NCBI RefSeq assembly: GCF_023702675.1
Contig: NZ_CP098478.1
Coordinates: 1 to 64,000 of the forward strand
Reading direction: 5' to 3'
Origin: Acinetobacter sp. C26M
GTDB lineage: Bacteria > Pseudomonadota > Gammaproteobacteria > Pseudomonadales > Moraxellaceae
Length of the DNA stretch: 64,000 nucleotides
Shown here one piece after another: positions 1-10,859 of the stretch. The notes under the pieces are model-generated. The model was not told where the DNA came from and did no database searches. It saw only the letters and a list, made by a program, of their open reading frames with translations. Within the stretch, counting starts at the first letter, position 1. The number at the start of each line of letters is the position of its first letter. A program made the translations under genes and the position numbers.

Positions 1-1407
1 ATGCTCTGGACAGACTGCTTAACTCGCTTGCGACAAGAGCTATCTGATAACGTCTTTGCGATGTGGATTCGTCCTTTGGTTGCTGAAGAGGTTGATGGTG
101 TGATGCGTTTATATGCACCTAACCCTTATTGGACTCGTTATATTCAAGATAATCATTTAGAACTGATTTCAATTCTTGCGGAACAATTGTCTGAAGGCCG
201 TGTGCGTCAGGTTGAGATTCTGGTTGATTCTCGTCCTGGGACGATTCTGTCGTCTCATGAGCAACCTGCTACCACGACTGCTGCTTTAACTAGTAGCTCA
301 AATATCCCTATTTCAGCTCCAGTAAAAGTTAAGAAAGAATCTGATTTGGTACAGCCAAGTCAGAATGTCACTAAAATACCGAAAAAAAGACAGCTAAATC
401 CTCTATTTACGTTCTCTTTATTTGTGGAAGGTCGTTCTAACCAGATGGCGGCTGAAACTTGTCGTAAGGTTTTAACGCAGTTAGGCGCTTCTCAACACAA
501 CCCTTTATTCTTGTATGGTCCTACAGGTCTAGGTAAAACTCACTTAATGCAAGCAGTCGGCAATGCACTGTTACAAGCCAAACCAAATGCAAGAGTGATG
601 TATATGACCTCGGAAAGTTTTGTACAAGACTTTGTCAGTTCATTACAAAAAGGCAAGGTAGAAGAGTTTAAGAAAAATTGCCGCTCTTTAGATTTGTTAT
701 TGGTCGACGATATTCATTTATTGGCTGGTAAAGAAGCTAGTCTTGTTGAGTTCTTCTATACTTTCAATGCCTTACTTGATGAGTCTAAACAAATTATTTT
801 AACATCGGATCGTTATCCAAAAGAACTCACCGAGCTTGATCCACGTTTGGTTTCTCGCTTTTCGTGGGGGTTGTCAGTGGGGGTTGAACCACCAGATATT
901 GAAACTCGTATCGAAATTTTGTTGAAAAAAGCGGAAAATAGTGGTGTGGAATTACCGCGAAATTGTGCTTTATTTATTGCACAGCAAGTGGTCGCGAATG
1001 TACGTGAGCTTGAAGGTGCATTGAACAAAGTCGTGGCGATTTCACGTTTTAAAGGCACCGCGATTGATTTAGATGTCGTCAGAGAATCTCTAAAAGATGT
1101 GTTGGCGATTCGTGCACGAACCATTAGTGTGGAAAATATCCAGCGAGTGGTCAGTGAATACTTCCGAATCCCATTAAAAGAACTGATTGGGCCAAAACGT
1201 ACTCGTATTTATGCACGCCCACGTCAGTTGGCAATGGGACTTGCACGTGAATTAACTGGGGATAGTTTCCCGGAAATTGGTATGGCTTTTGGTGGTCGTG
1301 ACCACAGCACCGTGATGCATGCCTGCGAAAAAGTGGTCAGTCTGCGGGAAGAAGACCCAATTTTTAATGAAGACTATAAAAATTTACTTCGCTTGTTACA
1401 AAGTTAA
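1..1407 (+). CDS. dnaA: Chromosomal replication initiator DnaA
   Basis: AAA+ ATPase that binds DnaA boxes at oriC, melts the origin and helps load DnaB. At 468 residues it has the usual family length. Domain I spans about residues 1-90, followed by a Ser/Thr/Lys-rich linker to about 135. The Walker A motif GPTGLGKTH lies near residue 173, the Walker B motif LLLVDDIH near 232, and the C-terminal DNA-binding signature GGRDHSTVMHA near 431. The ATG is the first base of the window, so its promoter and ribosome-binding site cannot be seen. It heads the dnaA-dnaN-recF-gyrB series, all on the plus strand. The 90-bp gap to dnaN contains no recognisable DnaA box. Confidence 0.98.
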   Translation: MLWTDCLTRLRQELSDNVFAMWIRPLVAEEVDGVMRLYAPNPYWTRYIQDNHLELISILAEQLSEGRVRQVEILVDSRPGTILSSHEQPATTTAALTSSSNIPISAPVKVKKESDLVQPSQNVTKIPKKRQLNPLFTFSLFVEGRSNQMAAETCRKVLTQLGASQHNPLFLYGPTGLGKTHLMQAVGNALLQAKPNARVMYMTSESFVQDFVSSLQKGKVEEFKKNCRSLDLLLVDDIHLLAGKEASLVEFFYTFNALLDESKQIILTSDRYPKELTELDPRLVSRFSWGLSVGVEPPDIETRIEILLKKAENSGVELPRNCALFIAQQVVANVRELEGALNKVVAISRFKGTAIDLDVVRESLKDVLAIRARTISVENIQRVVSEYFRIPLKELIGPKRTRIYARPRQLAMGLARELTGDSFPEIGMAFGGRDHSTVMHACEKVVSLREEDPIFNEDYKNLLRLLQS

Positions 1408-1497
1408 TCTATTTTTCAGAGTTGCAAACTGCTTTTAAGTGCAGCATAGTACACTGCTAACATTCATATCGGCTTCTGTTGTAAGAGGAATAAAATC

Positions 1498-2646
1498 GTG
1501 CGTTTGAAAATCGCTAAAGAAAGTTTAGTCAATGTTTTATCACATGTGGTGGGGGCTGTAGAACGTCGCCATACTTTGAATATTCTTTCAAACGTTAAAA
1601 TTCAAACCACACAACAAGCCTTAACCATTACGGGCTCTGACTTAGAAGTTGAATTGGTTGCAAGCACAACGTTAGCTGAAGGTGCATGCTTAGAAGCGGG
1701 TGAAACCACAGTTCCTGCGCGTAAATTAGTCGAAATTTGTAAATCTCTTCCTACAGCGGCATTAATTGACCTACAAATTACTGAAGATCAGCGCTGTATT
1801 TTAAAATCAGGTAATAGCCGTTTCGTATTGGGTACACTTCCAGCTGAAGATTATCCATTACTCACCACTGAAAATAGCCAAGGGACACAAGTTCAGGTAA
1901 CGCAGCGTGAATTGAAGCGATTATTTGAAAAAACTGCCTTTGCAATGGCAGTTCAAGATGTACGTTTTTATTTGACGGGAACCTTGCTAGAAATTGATCA
2001 AAATCAATTACGTACAGTCACTACTGATGGACATCGTTTAGCTTTGTGTGAAGTGTTGGCTTCATCGACAGCAGCATCACCAATGCAGGCTATTGTTCCG
2101 CGTAAGGCTGTAGGTGAATTACAACGTCTGCTAAGTATTGAAGATGAACAATTGACGCTGTTGATTGGGCGTGAATTATTGAATGTCACCATTAACACAC
2201 CAAGCCGCGATAAAGAGCAGGGTGATATTACGGTTCGTTTTACGACTAAATTAATTGATGGAAAGTTCCCTGATTATCGCCGTGTAATTCCTAAAAATGG
2301 TGATAAGCATGTCTTTATTGCACATGATGTGTTTAAACAATCTTTACAGCGTGTTGCGATTTTAAGTAATGAGAAACTCCGTGGCGTTTTCTTGAATTTT
2401 AATCAAGATTCATTGCAGTTGCGTGCCAATAACCCAGAACAGGATGAGGCGGTCGAAGATATTGCAATTCAATATCAAGATGCACCTCTAGAAATGTCAT
2501 TTAATGCGCAATATATCCTGGATGTATTGAGTGTGTTAGATGGCGATGATGTGAAAATGAGCATGAGCGAAGCCAATCAATCTGTACTTGTCCAAGATCC
2601 TGCACATCCTGATCAAACTTATGTTGTCATGCCAATGCGTGTTTAA
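1498..2646 (+). CDS. dnaN: DNA polymerase III beta subunit (sliding clamp)
   Basis: Ring-forming processivity clamp of DNA polymerase III, also a docking platform for repair and translesion polymerases. At 382 residues it fits three clamp domains of about 125 residues each. It begins MRLKIAKESLVNVLSHV and ends with the typical YVVMPMRV tail. The start is GTG, preceded by AGAGGAATAAAATC, which gives a good Shine-Dalgarno at normal spacing. It lies 90 bp after dnaA and 28 bp before recF, consistent with co-transcription. Identification rests on sequence recognition and gene order and is very secure. Confidence 0.98.
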   Translation: MRLKIAKESLVNVLSHVVGAVERRHTLNILSNVKIQTTQQALTITGSDLEVELVASTTLAEGACLEAGETTVPARKLVEICKSLPTAALIDLQITEDQRCILKSGNSRFVLGTLPAEDYPLLTTENSQGTQVQVTQRELKRLFEKTAFAMAVQDVRFYLTGTLLEIDQNQLRTVTTDGHRLALCEVLASSTAASPMQAIVPRKAVGELQRLLSIEDEQLTLLIGRELLNVTINTPSRDKEQGDITVRFTTKLIDGKFPDYRRVIPKNGDKHVFIAHDVFKQSLQRVAILSNEKLRGVFLNFNQDSLQLRANNPEQDEAVEDIAIQYQDAPLEMSFNAQYILDVLSVLDGDDVKMSMSEANQSVLVQDPAHPDQTYVVMPMRV

Positions 2647-2674
2647 CGGGCATTGATTATTTGAGTTTAAAATC

Positions 2675-3757
2675 ATGCAAATCACGCGTTTAAATATCGA
2701 ACGTGTACGTAATTTAAAGGCGGTTGCACTCAATGAGTTGCAACCGTTTAATATTTTTTACGGAGCCAACGGTTCTGGAAAAACCTCAATTCTTGAATCG
2801 ATCCATTTATTGGCTACAGGGCGTTCATTCCGTACCCATATTCCGAAACATTACATTCAATATGATGCTGGTGATGCGATTGTGTTTGCACAATCCGCTA
2901 GTGAACGTATTGGTATGCAGAAATTGGCTTCAGGTGAGCAGTTAATCAAAGTCAATGGCGATACCATTGCGACACAAGGTCAATTGGCGAAATTACTGCC
3001 TCTACAGCATATTGATCCGCAAAGTACCGATATTATTGATCATGGCGCTAAACCCAGACGACAATTGTTGGATTGGTTGATGTTCCACGTGGAACCTGAG
3101 TTTTATTTCGCTTGGCAGTATTATTCTCGGGCATTAAAACAGCGCAATAGTTTACTCAAAACACGGCGTAATCTCAGTCTGGCTGATTTAGAGCCGTGGA
3201 ACAAAATGCTCAGTGATTATGGCGAAATTTTGCACTCGCAACGTGTTGGAATTGTGGAGCAATGGAATCAGTTCTTTCATGAAGATTTACGCCAATTATT
3301 ACCAAATCTTGAGATTGAGCTGGAATACAATGCTGGTTTTCATACTGAGCAAGGCTTGTTGCAGGACCTGATACAACAGCATCAAAGAGATATTGATCGT
3401 CGCTATACCGAATATGGCCCCCACCGTGCAGATTTACGCTTAAAAACACCGTTTGGTAATGCAGATGATGTGTTATCTCGTGGACAAAAAAAGTTGTTAA
3501 TCATGGCATTAAAACTGTCACAAATTGCAATGCTGCATGCGAGTAACAAGGAAACTGTGGTATTATTAGATGATCTGACAGCAGAGTTAGATTTAGCTGC
3601 ACAACAACGTTTAATTGAGCGACTGAGTCAATTGGGGAGTCAAGTTTTTATGACCACTTTAGACCATACGTCGGTATTAAAACACTTACATGATTTGTCG
3701 ATTCCTTTTCAATTATTCCACGTTGTTCACGGCCAAGTTCATCTCGCTGCGCCATAA
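2675..3757 (+). CDS. recF: DNA replication and repair protein RecF
   Basis: SMC-like ATPase that acts with RecO and RecR to load RecA at single-strand gaps. At 360 residues it has the normal length. Walker A (GANGSGKTS) is near residue 30, the ABC signature LSRGQKK near 267, and Walker B ([12 protein letters not shown]) near 295. It starts 28 bp after dnaN and ends 48 bp before gyrB. A 16-bp parS-like palindrome sits inside the gene at 3081-3096, where it is read as part of MFHVEPE. Some of that peptide is family-conserved, which complicates interpretation of the palindrome. Confidence 0.97.
   Translation: MQITRLNIERVRNLKAVALNELQPFNIFYGANGSGKTSILESIHLLATGRSFRTHIPKHYIQYDAGDAIVFAQSASERIGMQKLASGEQLIKVNGDTIATQGQLAKLLPLQHIDPQSTDIIDHGAKPRRQLLDWLMFHVEPEFYFAWQYYSRALKQRNSLLKTRRNLSLADLEPWNKMLSDYGEILHSQRVGIVEQWNQFFHEDLRQLLPNLEIELEYNAGFHTEQGLLQDLIQQHQRDIDRRYTEYGPHRADLRLKTPFGNADDVLSRGQKKLLIMALKLSQIAMLHASNKETVVLLDDLTAELDLAAQQRLIERLSQLGSQVFMTTLDHTSVLKHLHDLSIPFQLFHVVHGQVHLAAP
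3081..3096. other. parS-like centromere site inside recF
   Basis: The sequence TGTTCCACGTGGAACC matches 15 of 16 positions of the palindrome TGTTCCACGTGGAACA used by ParB in many bacteria, with the central CACGTG intact. It is one of four such sites here, all within about 61 kb of the presumed origin. Caution: the codons encode FHVE, part of a motif often conserved in RecF, so coding constraint could produce part of the match. Confidence 0.7.
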
Positions 3758-3796
3758 TTTTATTTCCTCTTTTTTGGATAGATTAGAATTTACTAG

Positions 3797-6274
<2,478 letters not shown>

Positions 6275-6309
6275 TCGAATTAGGCATCAATAGCACTCAA
6301 TATAATGGC

Positions 6310-6486
6310 TTATCTTTTACGATCATGTAGGAGATAAGCTCTCCACCCTGCAATCAAGATTGGGAGTAGGGTGATAATGAGAAAAATATAATCCGCAATT
6401 CCGTCCATCAATAGCATTCCAACAATTCCTGAAATACTACAGAGTGCGAGTAGCCATAAAGTACTCAACTTATTCCACAGTTGCAT
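6310..6486 (-). CDS. Small two-helix membrane protein overlapping the PepSY gene
   Basis: An ORF of 58 residues starting MQLWNKLSTLWLLALC and ending YLLHDRKR. Two hydrophobic stretches (about residues 8-27 and 31-49) are followed by a basic tail, suggesting a small inner-membrane protein with two helices. Its ATG lies inside the last 17 bases of the PepSY gene in another frame, which implies translational coupling and a shared transcript. It ends 35 bp from the gyrB stop, with which it converges. I do not recognise the family. The overlap suggests an accessory subunit of the PepSY protein; this is inference. Confidence 0.7.
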   Translation of the reverse strand: MQLWNKLSTLWLLALCSISGIVGMLLMDGIADYIFLIITLLPILIAGWRAYLLHDRKR

Positions 6487-7627
6487 TGTTGACTCCTTTT
6501 AAACCTTTTTGTTGGCGTTTTGCCCACCATAACCATGCGCCATTTAAAGTGATAAATAAGGTGAGTAAGGTACATAGACTCCATAAAATCTTTAATGGCA
6601 TGCCACCGTAATTGCCAAAATGTAATGGCTGTGACAGTAAAATGGCTTTCAGATAGGTTGGTAATTCTTCAACAGTATCAACTTGTCCTGTTTCTGCATT
6701 GACCAATGCCACTTTTAGCATCTTCTCTTTTAAGCCCTCATTGCCTTGTAGTAACACCATATAGTGACCTTGGGTGGCGTATTCAGTTTTAGGATAGAAC
6801 ACAGTAGTGGGGTGCCAATCTGTTTCACCTTTTTGAGCCGAGGCATAGACCTGATCAATGGTTAAATGAGGGTGAATCACTTGGGCATGCTGATATTTAT
6901 CTTGTAGTGTTTTCAGTTCGGTGATCTGCCAAACTCCAATTGCAACTGTACCAAAACCCAGTAAAAAGCCTGTTAGCGTCACCACCAAAGCCCAACCGAG
7001 TACAGCTGAACCAATCAAATTATGCAGATCCAGTTGTAAAAGGCGTTGACCCTTTCTAAAACGGATAATCCCAAAAAAGAATTTTTTCACATAAGGTGCG
7101 TATACCACTAATCCTGAAACCAGTGATAAGAACACTAAAAATGCAATCAGTGCACCAATCAATTGTCCAATAAAACCTAAAAACCAATTGGCATGTAATT
7201 CCAGTAAAAATCCCGTTAAGGTATCTCGTTCGTTTGGTCGATCAATCAGCGTTGCAGTACCAATATCTGCAAATAGCCAACGTGCTTGTTCAAAACTTTG
7301 CTCAGGTTTTGCCATCCCGATGAGGAGTACACCAGGATGATGTTCGGGATCATAGCCTGTGCTGATAATGTGCTCATTGGGGTAAGTCTTCTGCGCAGTC
7401 GCAATTGAATCGGCTAGTGGCCGTTGCTGTTGTAAAGAAGAATGTAGGGCTGTAGGTTCGACACCAAGGGCATGATCTATTTCTTCGTGGAAGATCAGAA
7501 TCACCCCTGTAATGGATAAAATCGCAAAAGGGATCGCGATCACCAAACTCACCCAACGGTGAATCCATAAATTAATACGGAACCAACGGGAATTGGTTTT
7601 TTTAACTGAAGATATGGTTTGCTTCAT
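6470..7627 (-). CDS. PepSY-associated transmembrane protein (PiuB-like, possible siderophore or ferric reductase)
   Basis: Inner-membrane protein of 385 residues with the PepSY-associated layout: an N-terminal helix (residues about 20-45, containing the helix-start His in INLWIHRWVSL), a large periplasmic PepSY region, a pair of helices around 155-175 and 205-230, and a C-terminal helix before a basic cytoplasmic tail. Family members often sit in iron-uptake regulons and are proposed to reduce ferric siderophores or haem-related substrates with histidine-ligated cofactors. A good Fur-box match lies about 75 bp upstream, which supports iron regulation. A 58-residue membrane protein overlaps its 3' end. 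The substrate cannot be read from the sequence. Confidence 0.85.
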   Translation of the reverse strand: MKQTISSVKKTNSRWFRINLWIHRWVSLVIAIPFAILSITGVILIFHEEIDHALGVEPTALHSSLQQQRPLADSIATAQKTYPNEHIISTGYDPEHHPGVLLIGMAKPEQSFEQARWLFADIGTATLIDRPNERDTLTGFLLELHANWFLGFIGQLIGALIAFLVFLSLVSGLVVYAPYVKKFFFGIIRFRKGQRLLQLDLHNLIGSAVLGWALVVTLTGFLLGFGTVAIGVWQITELKTLQDKYQHAQVIHPHLTIDQVYASAQKGETDWHPTTVFYPKTEYATQGHYMVLLQGNEGLKEKMLKVALVNAETGQVDTVEELPTYLKAILLSQPLHFGNYGGMPLKILWSLCTLLTLFITLNGAWLWWAKRQQKGLKGVNNATVE

Positions 7628-7700
7628 AACTAACTTCCAATGCCGTTTTGTACATTGGTCCCTGAGATTAGATTTTTTATGCAGTGATTCTATTTTTATT

Positions 7701-7719
7701 GATAATTATTTTCATTACT
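7701..7719 (-). promoter_or_regulatory. Candidate Fur box upstream of the PepSY gene
   Basis: The 19-mer GATAATTATTTTCATTACT agrees with the Fur consensus GATAATGATAATCATTATC at 14 of 19 positions, counted by eye. It lies about 75 bp ahead of the PepSY gene start, a usual distance for an operator overlapping a promoter. The region is AT-rich, so a chance match is possible, but the downstream gene family is often iron-regulated. Confidence 0.55.
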
Positions 7720-7737
7720 ATTTGCTATTGTTTTTTA

Positions 7738-7753
7738 CGTTCCACGTGAAACT
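7738..7753. other. parS-like centromere site, intergenic
   Basis: CGTTCCACGTGAAACT contains GTTCCACGTGAAAC, the 14-bp core of ParB-binding parS sites, with the outermost bases degenerate. It lies between the dedA terminator and the PepSY promoter region. It is the only one of the four sites outside a coding sequence, so coding constraint cannot explain it. Confidence 0.7.
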
Positions 7754-7773
7754 TAGTAGGGAATAAATTGATT

Positions 7774-7803
7774 AAAAAAAAGCAGGAAAGAGATATTTCC
7801 TGC
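7774..7803 (-). terminator. Rho-independent terminator of the DedA gene
   Basis: On the minus strand GCAGGAAA pairs with TTTCCTGC (8-bp perfect stem, 6-nt loop) and is followed by a run of T. It lies about 30 bp after the DedA stop codon. Confidence 0.85.
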
Positions 7804-7833
7804 TGAATAAGAACAAACAATATAGTCTGAGAG

Positions 7834-8391
7834 TTAGCTTTCTACAAAGTCACTCACTTGAATTAATGCATGACCAAATAAATAGCCAGCAGTCACCAGT
7901 ACGCTGATCCACAATAAAGCCCCCAAGATGTTATAAACAACGAAATGGCTATAATTCATATTGCTTGAGCCCGCGGCCAAGGGTGCAAATGAACGTGCAA
8001 AAGGAATAAAACGGGCGAGTAGAATGGTTTTTCCGCCATGTTTCAGAAAGAATACATTGGTCTTTTGTAGATATTCTTGCTTAATAAAGCGTGATTTCAT
8101 ATTAAAAATACGATCACCAAAATGACGACCAATATGGTAGTTCACCATATAGCCCAATGCTGCTGCAAAGAACAGTAAGCTGATCATATAACCAAGATGC
8201 ATGATTTCAACCACAGAGCATAATGCACCAACGGTGAGTAACAGACTGTCACCAGGTAAGAAGAACATAAAAACAAAAGCGGTTTCTGAAAAAATAATCA
8301 GAAAAAGGATGGCATAGATCCATAAGCCGTACTCTTGAACCAAGACCGGCAGAATATGTTCAAAATTAAAAATAAAATCTAAAGAATTCAT
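7834..8391 (-). CDS. DedA family membrane protein
   Basis: Inner-membrane protein of the DedA (SNARE-associated/VTT) superfamily, 185 residues. Family members act in membrane lipid homeostasis, with some shown or proposed to recycle undecaprenyl phosphate or other lipids, and they affect envelope proton-motive force. Visible family features are FLPGDSLL near residue 44, the conserved RFIPFARSFAPLAAG near 122 with its essential arginines, and about four hydrophobic segments. It stands alone with its own terminator. A 326-bp gap separates it from the next gene upstream. Confidence 0.88.
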   Translation of the reverse strand: MNSLDFIFNFEHILPVLVQEYGLWIYAILFLIIFSETAFVFMFFLPGDSLLLTVGALCSVVEIMHLGYMISLLFFAAALGYMVNYHIGRHFGDRIFNMKSRFIKQEYLQKTNVFFLKHGGKTILLARFIPFARSFAPLAAGSSNMNYSHFVVYNILGALLWISVLVTAGYLFGHALIQVSDFVES

Positions 8392-8717
8392 TCAGTTTGT
8401 ATGATCCAAAATAGAGTACTCACCAAATTAAAGTACAAAAAATGTGAAATGAATTTAACCCTCAGGATTCATTGGTCACTTATAAATTTACAACAATGGG
8501 GGCTGAGTATATCGAGCCTGAGGCTAAAGCTCAATTTTCTGAGAAAATTCTAATTTTTACCTTATCTTAAATTCTCGACAAATTCATGACACTTTTAATG
8601 ATATTCATTGTGTTTTTAAGTATCTGAGCATTTTTTAGGTCAAGAAAATTAAATAAATAACCCAGTAAGATGAATCCATACACGCTAAATCACGACGTGT
8701 ATGGATTAATATTCAAG
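8392..8717. other. Intergenic region between DedA and the ABC-F gene
   Basis: This 326-bp AT-rich gap must hold the DedA promoter and the end of the ABC-F transcript. The only structured element I see is the long inverted repeat at 8673-8707. A 24-codon ATG frame near 8497 has no ribosome-binding site or recognisable product, and I do not call it a gene. Confidence 0.6.
8673..8707 (-). terminator. Probable terminator hairpin of the ABC-F gene
   Basis: AATCCATACACG and CGTGTATGGATT form a perfect 12-bp inverted repeat with an 11-nt loop, starting about 11 bp after the ABC-F stop codon. It lacks a strong T run on the minus strand, so it may be a weak terminator or a transcript-stabilising stem. 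Confidence 0.6.
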
Positions 8718-10646
8718 TTAATCTGCAAAAGAGCTTTCCAACTCCTCCAATTGCATCATTAGCTCTAATAGTTGCTCTTCATGCTGTTCCAATTTCGCTT
8801 TGAGCTCATTTTGTTCATTCATTAGTTTGATCAAATCATCTTTACGATTCGCCTCATACAGGCCGCTATCCGCTAAGGCATTTTCAATATCGGCTAAACG
8901 TGGCTGAACTTTTTCAATTTGAGCTTCGATTTTTTCGATATTTTTGCGAATTGGACGGGTTATTTCACGGCGACGGGCCGCTTCTTTACGCTGAGCTTCT
9001 TTATCTATTTTTGCGGCAGGGGATTGGGTCGTTGTACTTTGTTGCTGTGATGCATTCTGTGCATTGATCTGTTGCTGGCGCGCTTCACGTAACCACTTGG
9101 CGTAGTCTTGTAAGTCACCCTCAAATTCAGTGCATTTCCCTGCATGAACCAACAGCAGATCATCACAGACACTGGCAATCAATTGACGTTCGTGGGAAAC
9201 CAAGACCACCGCACCGTCAAAGTCTTGCAGTGCCATGGTTAGTGCAAGGCGCATATCCAAGTCTAAATGGTTGGTTGGTTCATCTAGAATTAATACGTTT
9301 GGACGCTGCCATACGATGAGTGCCAAAGCAAGACGTGCACGTTCACCACCAGAGAAGCTCTCACATGGGGTGTCCATACGTTCGCCACTAAAGCCAAAAC
9401 TACCTAAAAAGGCGCGTAAAGCAGCTTCACTGATGTGTTTGTCGGCAATACGTGCCAATTGCAGCATTGGGCTGGCATTGGCATCCAACGCATCCATTTG
9501 ATGCTGGGCAAAATAACCAATATTGAGCAGTTCAGAGGCCTTACGTTCCCCTGCAAGTAGCGGTAAATCACCAACAAGGGTTTTGATTAAGGTTGATTTA
9601 CCCGCACCGTTCATCCCGAGTAAACCAATACGTGAGCTTGGCGTGATTTGCAGACGAATTTTTTCAGCAATGATTTTATCGCCGTAACCAATCGTAGCAG
9701 CATCCAGACTCAGCAGCGGTGAACTCATCTTAGTAGGTTCACGGAAACTAAAGGTAAATGGTGTATCGATATGTGCTGGTGCGAGTTGCTGCATGCGCTC
9801 TAACTGTTTAATTCGACTTTGTGCTTGGCGGGCTTTGGTGGCCTTGGCTTTAAAGCGGTCAATAAACTTTTGCAGATGGGCACGCGTTTCTTGCTGCTTT
9901 TCAAACGCTTGCTGTTGTTGCGCTAAGCGTTCACTACGAGTGGTTTCAAAAGTGGAATAATTACCTGTATATAAGGTCAGTTCTTGATTTTCAATATGTA
10001 GAATATGATCGGTAATGGCATCAAGGAAATCACGGTCATGTGAAATCAGCACCAGTGTCCCTTCATAAGCTTTGAGCCAGTCTTCTAACCATAGGATTGC
10101 ATCTAAGTCCAAGTGGTTGGTTGGCTCATCCAGTAACAATAGGTCTGAACGACTCATCAAAGTACGTGCCAAGTTTAAACGCATCCGCCAACCGCCCGAG
10201 AAGCTCGCGACATTTAATTTTAATTGATGATCGAGAAAGCCGAGACCTGCCATCAATTGTGCTGCTTTGGCAGGCGCCGCATAGCCATGAATCTCGTCAA
10301 AACGACCATGCAGTCGTGCCAAGTCATCATTACTGAGTTGATCTGGATGCGCTAATTTTTCTTGAATATCCCAATATTCTTCATCGCCTGACAGCACAAA
10401 ATCAATCGCTGGCATTTCCAAGGCTTTAATTTCTTGCGCCATATGCGCCACAGTCCACACCGCAGGGCGCGTCAGATTACCTTCATCTGCAACCAAGTCT
10501 CCTAAAAATGCAGCGAATAGGGTCGATTTACCTGCACCATTCACCCCAGTAAGACCAATTTTCCAGCCTGGATGAAGCTGCATTGATGCTTTTTGGAATA
10601 GAACTCGCCCACCACGGCGTAATGAAACTTGGTCAAATTGGATCAT
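8718..10646 (-). CDS. ABC-F family ATPase, YheS-type
   Basis: Soluble ABC-F protein of 642 residues with two ATPase cassettes and no membrane domain. ABC-F proteins bind the ribosomal E site and influence translation. Both Walker A motifs (GVNGAGKST near residue 37, GMNGAGKST near 345), both signatures (SFSGGWRMRL, SFSGGERARL) and both LLLDEPTNHLD-type Walker B motifs are intact. The two cassettes are joined by the charged linker, and a C-terminal Lys/Glu/Gln-rich coiled coil follows residue 540. The beginning MIQFDQVSLRRGG matches the E. coli YheS start, so I chose ATG 10646. An ATG at 10652 and a TTG at 10664 are also in frame. Confidence 0.9.
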   Translation of the reverse strand: MIQFDQVSLRRGGRVLFQKASMQLHPGWKIGLTGVNGAGKSTLFAAFLGDLVADEGNLTRPAVWTVAHMAQEIKALEMPAIDFVLSGDEEYWDIQEKLAHPDQLSNDDLARLHGRFDEIHGYAAPAKAAQLMAGLGFLDHQLKLNVASFSGGWRMRLNLARTLMSRSDLLLLDEPTNHLDLDAILWLEDWLKAYEGTLVLISHDRDFLDAITDHILHIENQELTLYTGNYSTFETTRSERLAQQQQAFEKQQETRAHLQKFIDRFKAKATKARQAQSRIKQLERMQQLAPAHIDTPFTFSFREPTKMSSPLLSLDAATIGYGDKIIAEKIRLQITPSSRIGLLGMNGAGKSTLIKTLVGDLPLLAGERKASELLNIGYFAQHQMDALDANASPMLQLARIADKHISEAALRAFLGSFGFSGERMDTPCESFSGGERARLALALIVWQRPNVLILDEPTNHLDLDMRLALTMALQDFDGAVVLVSHERQLIASVCDDLLLVHAGKCTEFEGDLQDYAKWLREARQQQINAQNASQQQSTTTQSPAAKIDKEAQRKEAARRREITRPIRKNIEKIEAQIEKVQPRLADIENALADSGLYEANRKDDLIKLMNEQNELKAKLEQHEEQLLELMMQLEELESSFAD

Positions 10647-10757
10647 GAGCATGCAAAGTAGCAAATAGATAGCTGCATTTTAAGGTGATCGCCCATGAAT
10701 GCAAATTTTTATATTTAAGATCAAGTTATTCGAATTGAGTTAATCAACTAATGAATA

Positions 10758-10781
10758 AATAGAGTAAAAGCTCTATTTTTG
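10758..10781 (+). promoter_or_regulatory. Leader hairpin upstream of the first AdeT-like gene
   Basis: AATAGAG and CTCTATT form a 7-bp stem with a 6-nt loop, followed by a T run. It has the look of an intrinsic terminator but sits in the divergent region ahead of the array, about 80 bp before the first gene. A near-identical hairpin lies at 13182-13208 ahead of the third copy. Here it ends no upstream plus-strand gene, so leader attenuation is a possibility. Confidence 0.45.
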
Positions 10782-10859
10782 TGATGCGAATCAGATTATT
10801 ATTTAAATAATATGAAAAAATAAGCAACAAGATTAAAAGTAGAGTCATAGGATTTAAGG

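Noticed and set aside
1408..1497. Search for DnaA boxes between dnaA and dnaN
   Set aside because: No TTATNCACA match seen. The origin is presumably upstream of base 1 and outside the window.
6465..6474. TTATTCCACA near the end of the PepSY gene as a DnaA box
   Set aside because: Two mismatches to the consensus in any register and it lies in coding sequence; not convincing.
8497..8571. A 24-codon ATG frame in the DedA-ABC-F gap
   Set aside because: Too short, no Shine-Dalgarno and no resemblance to a known peptide.
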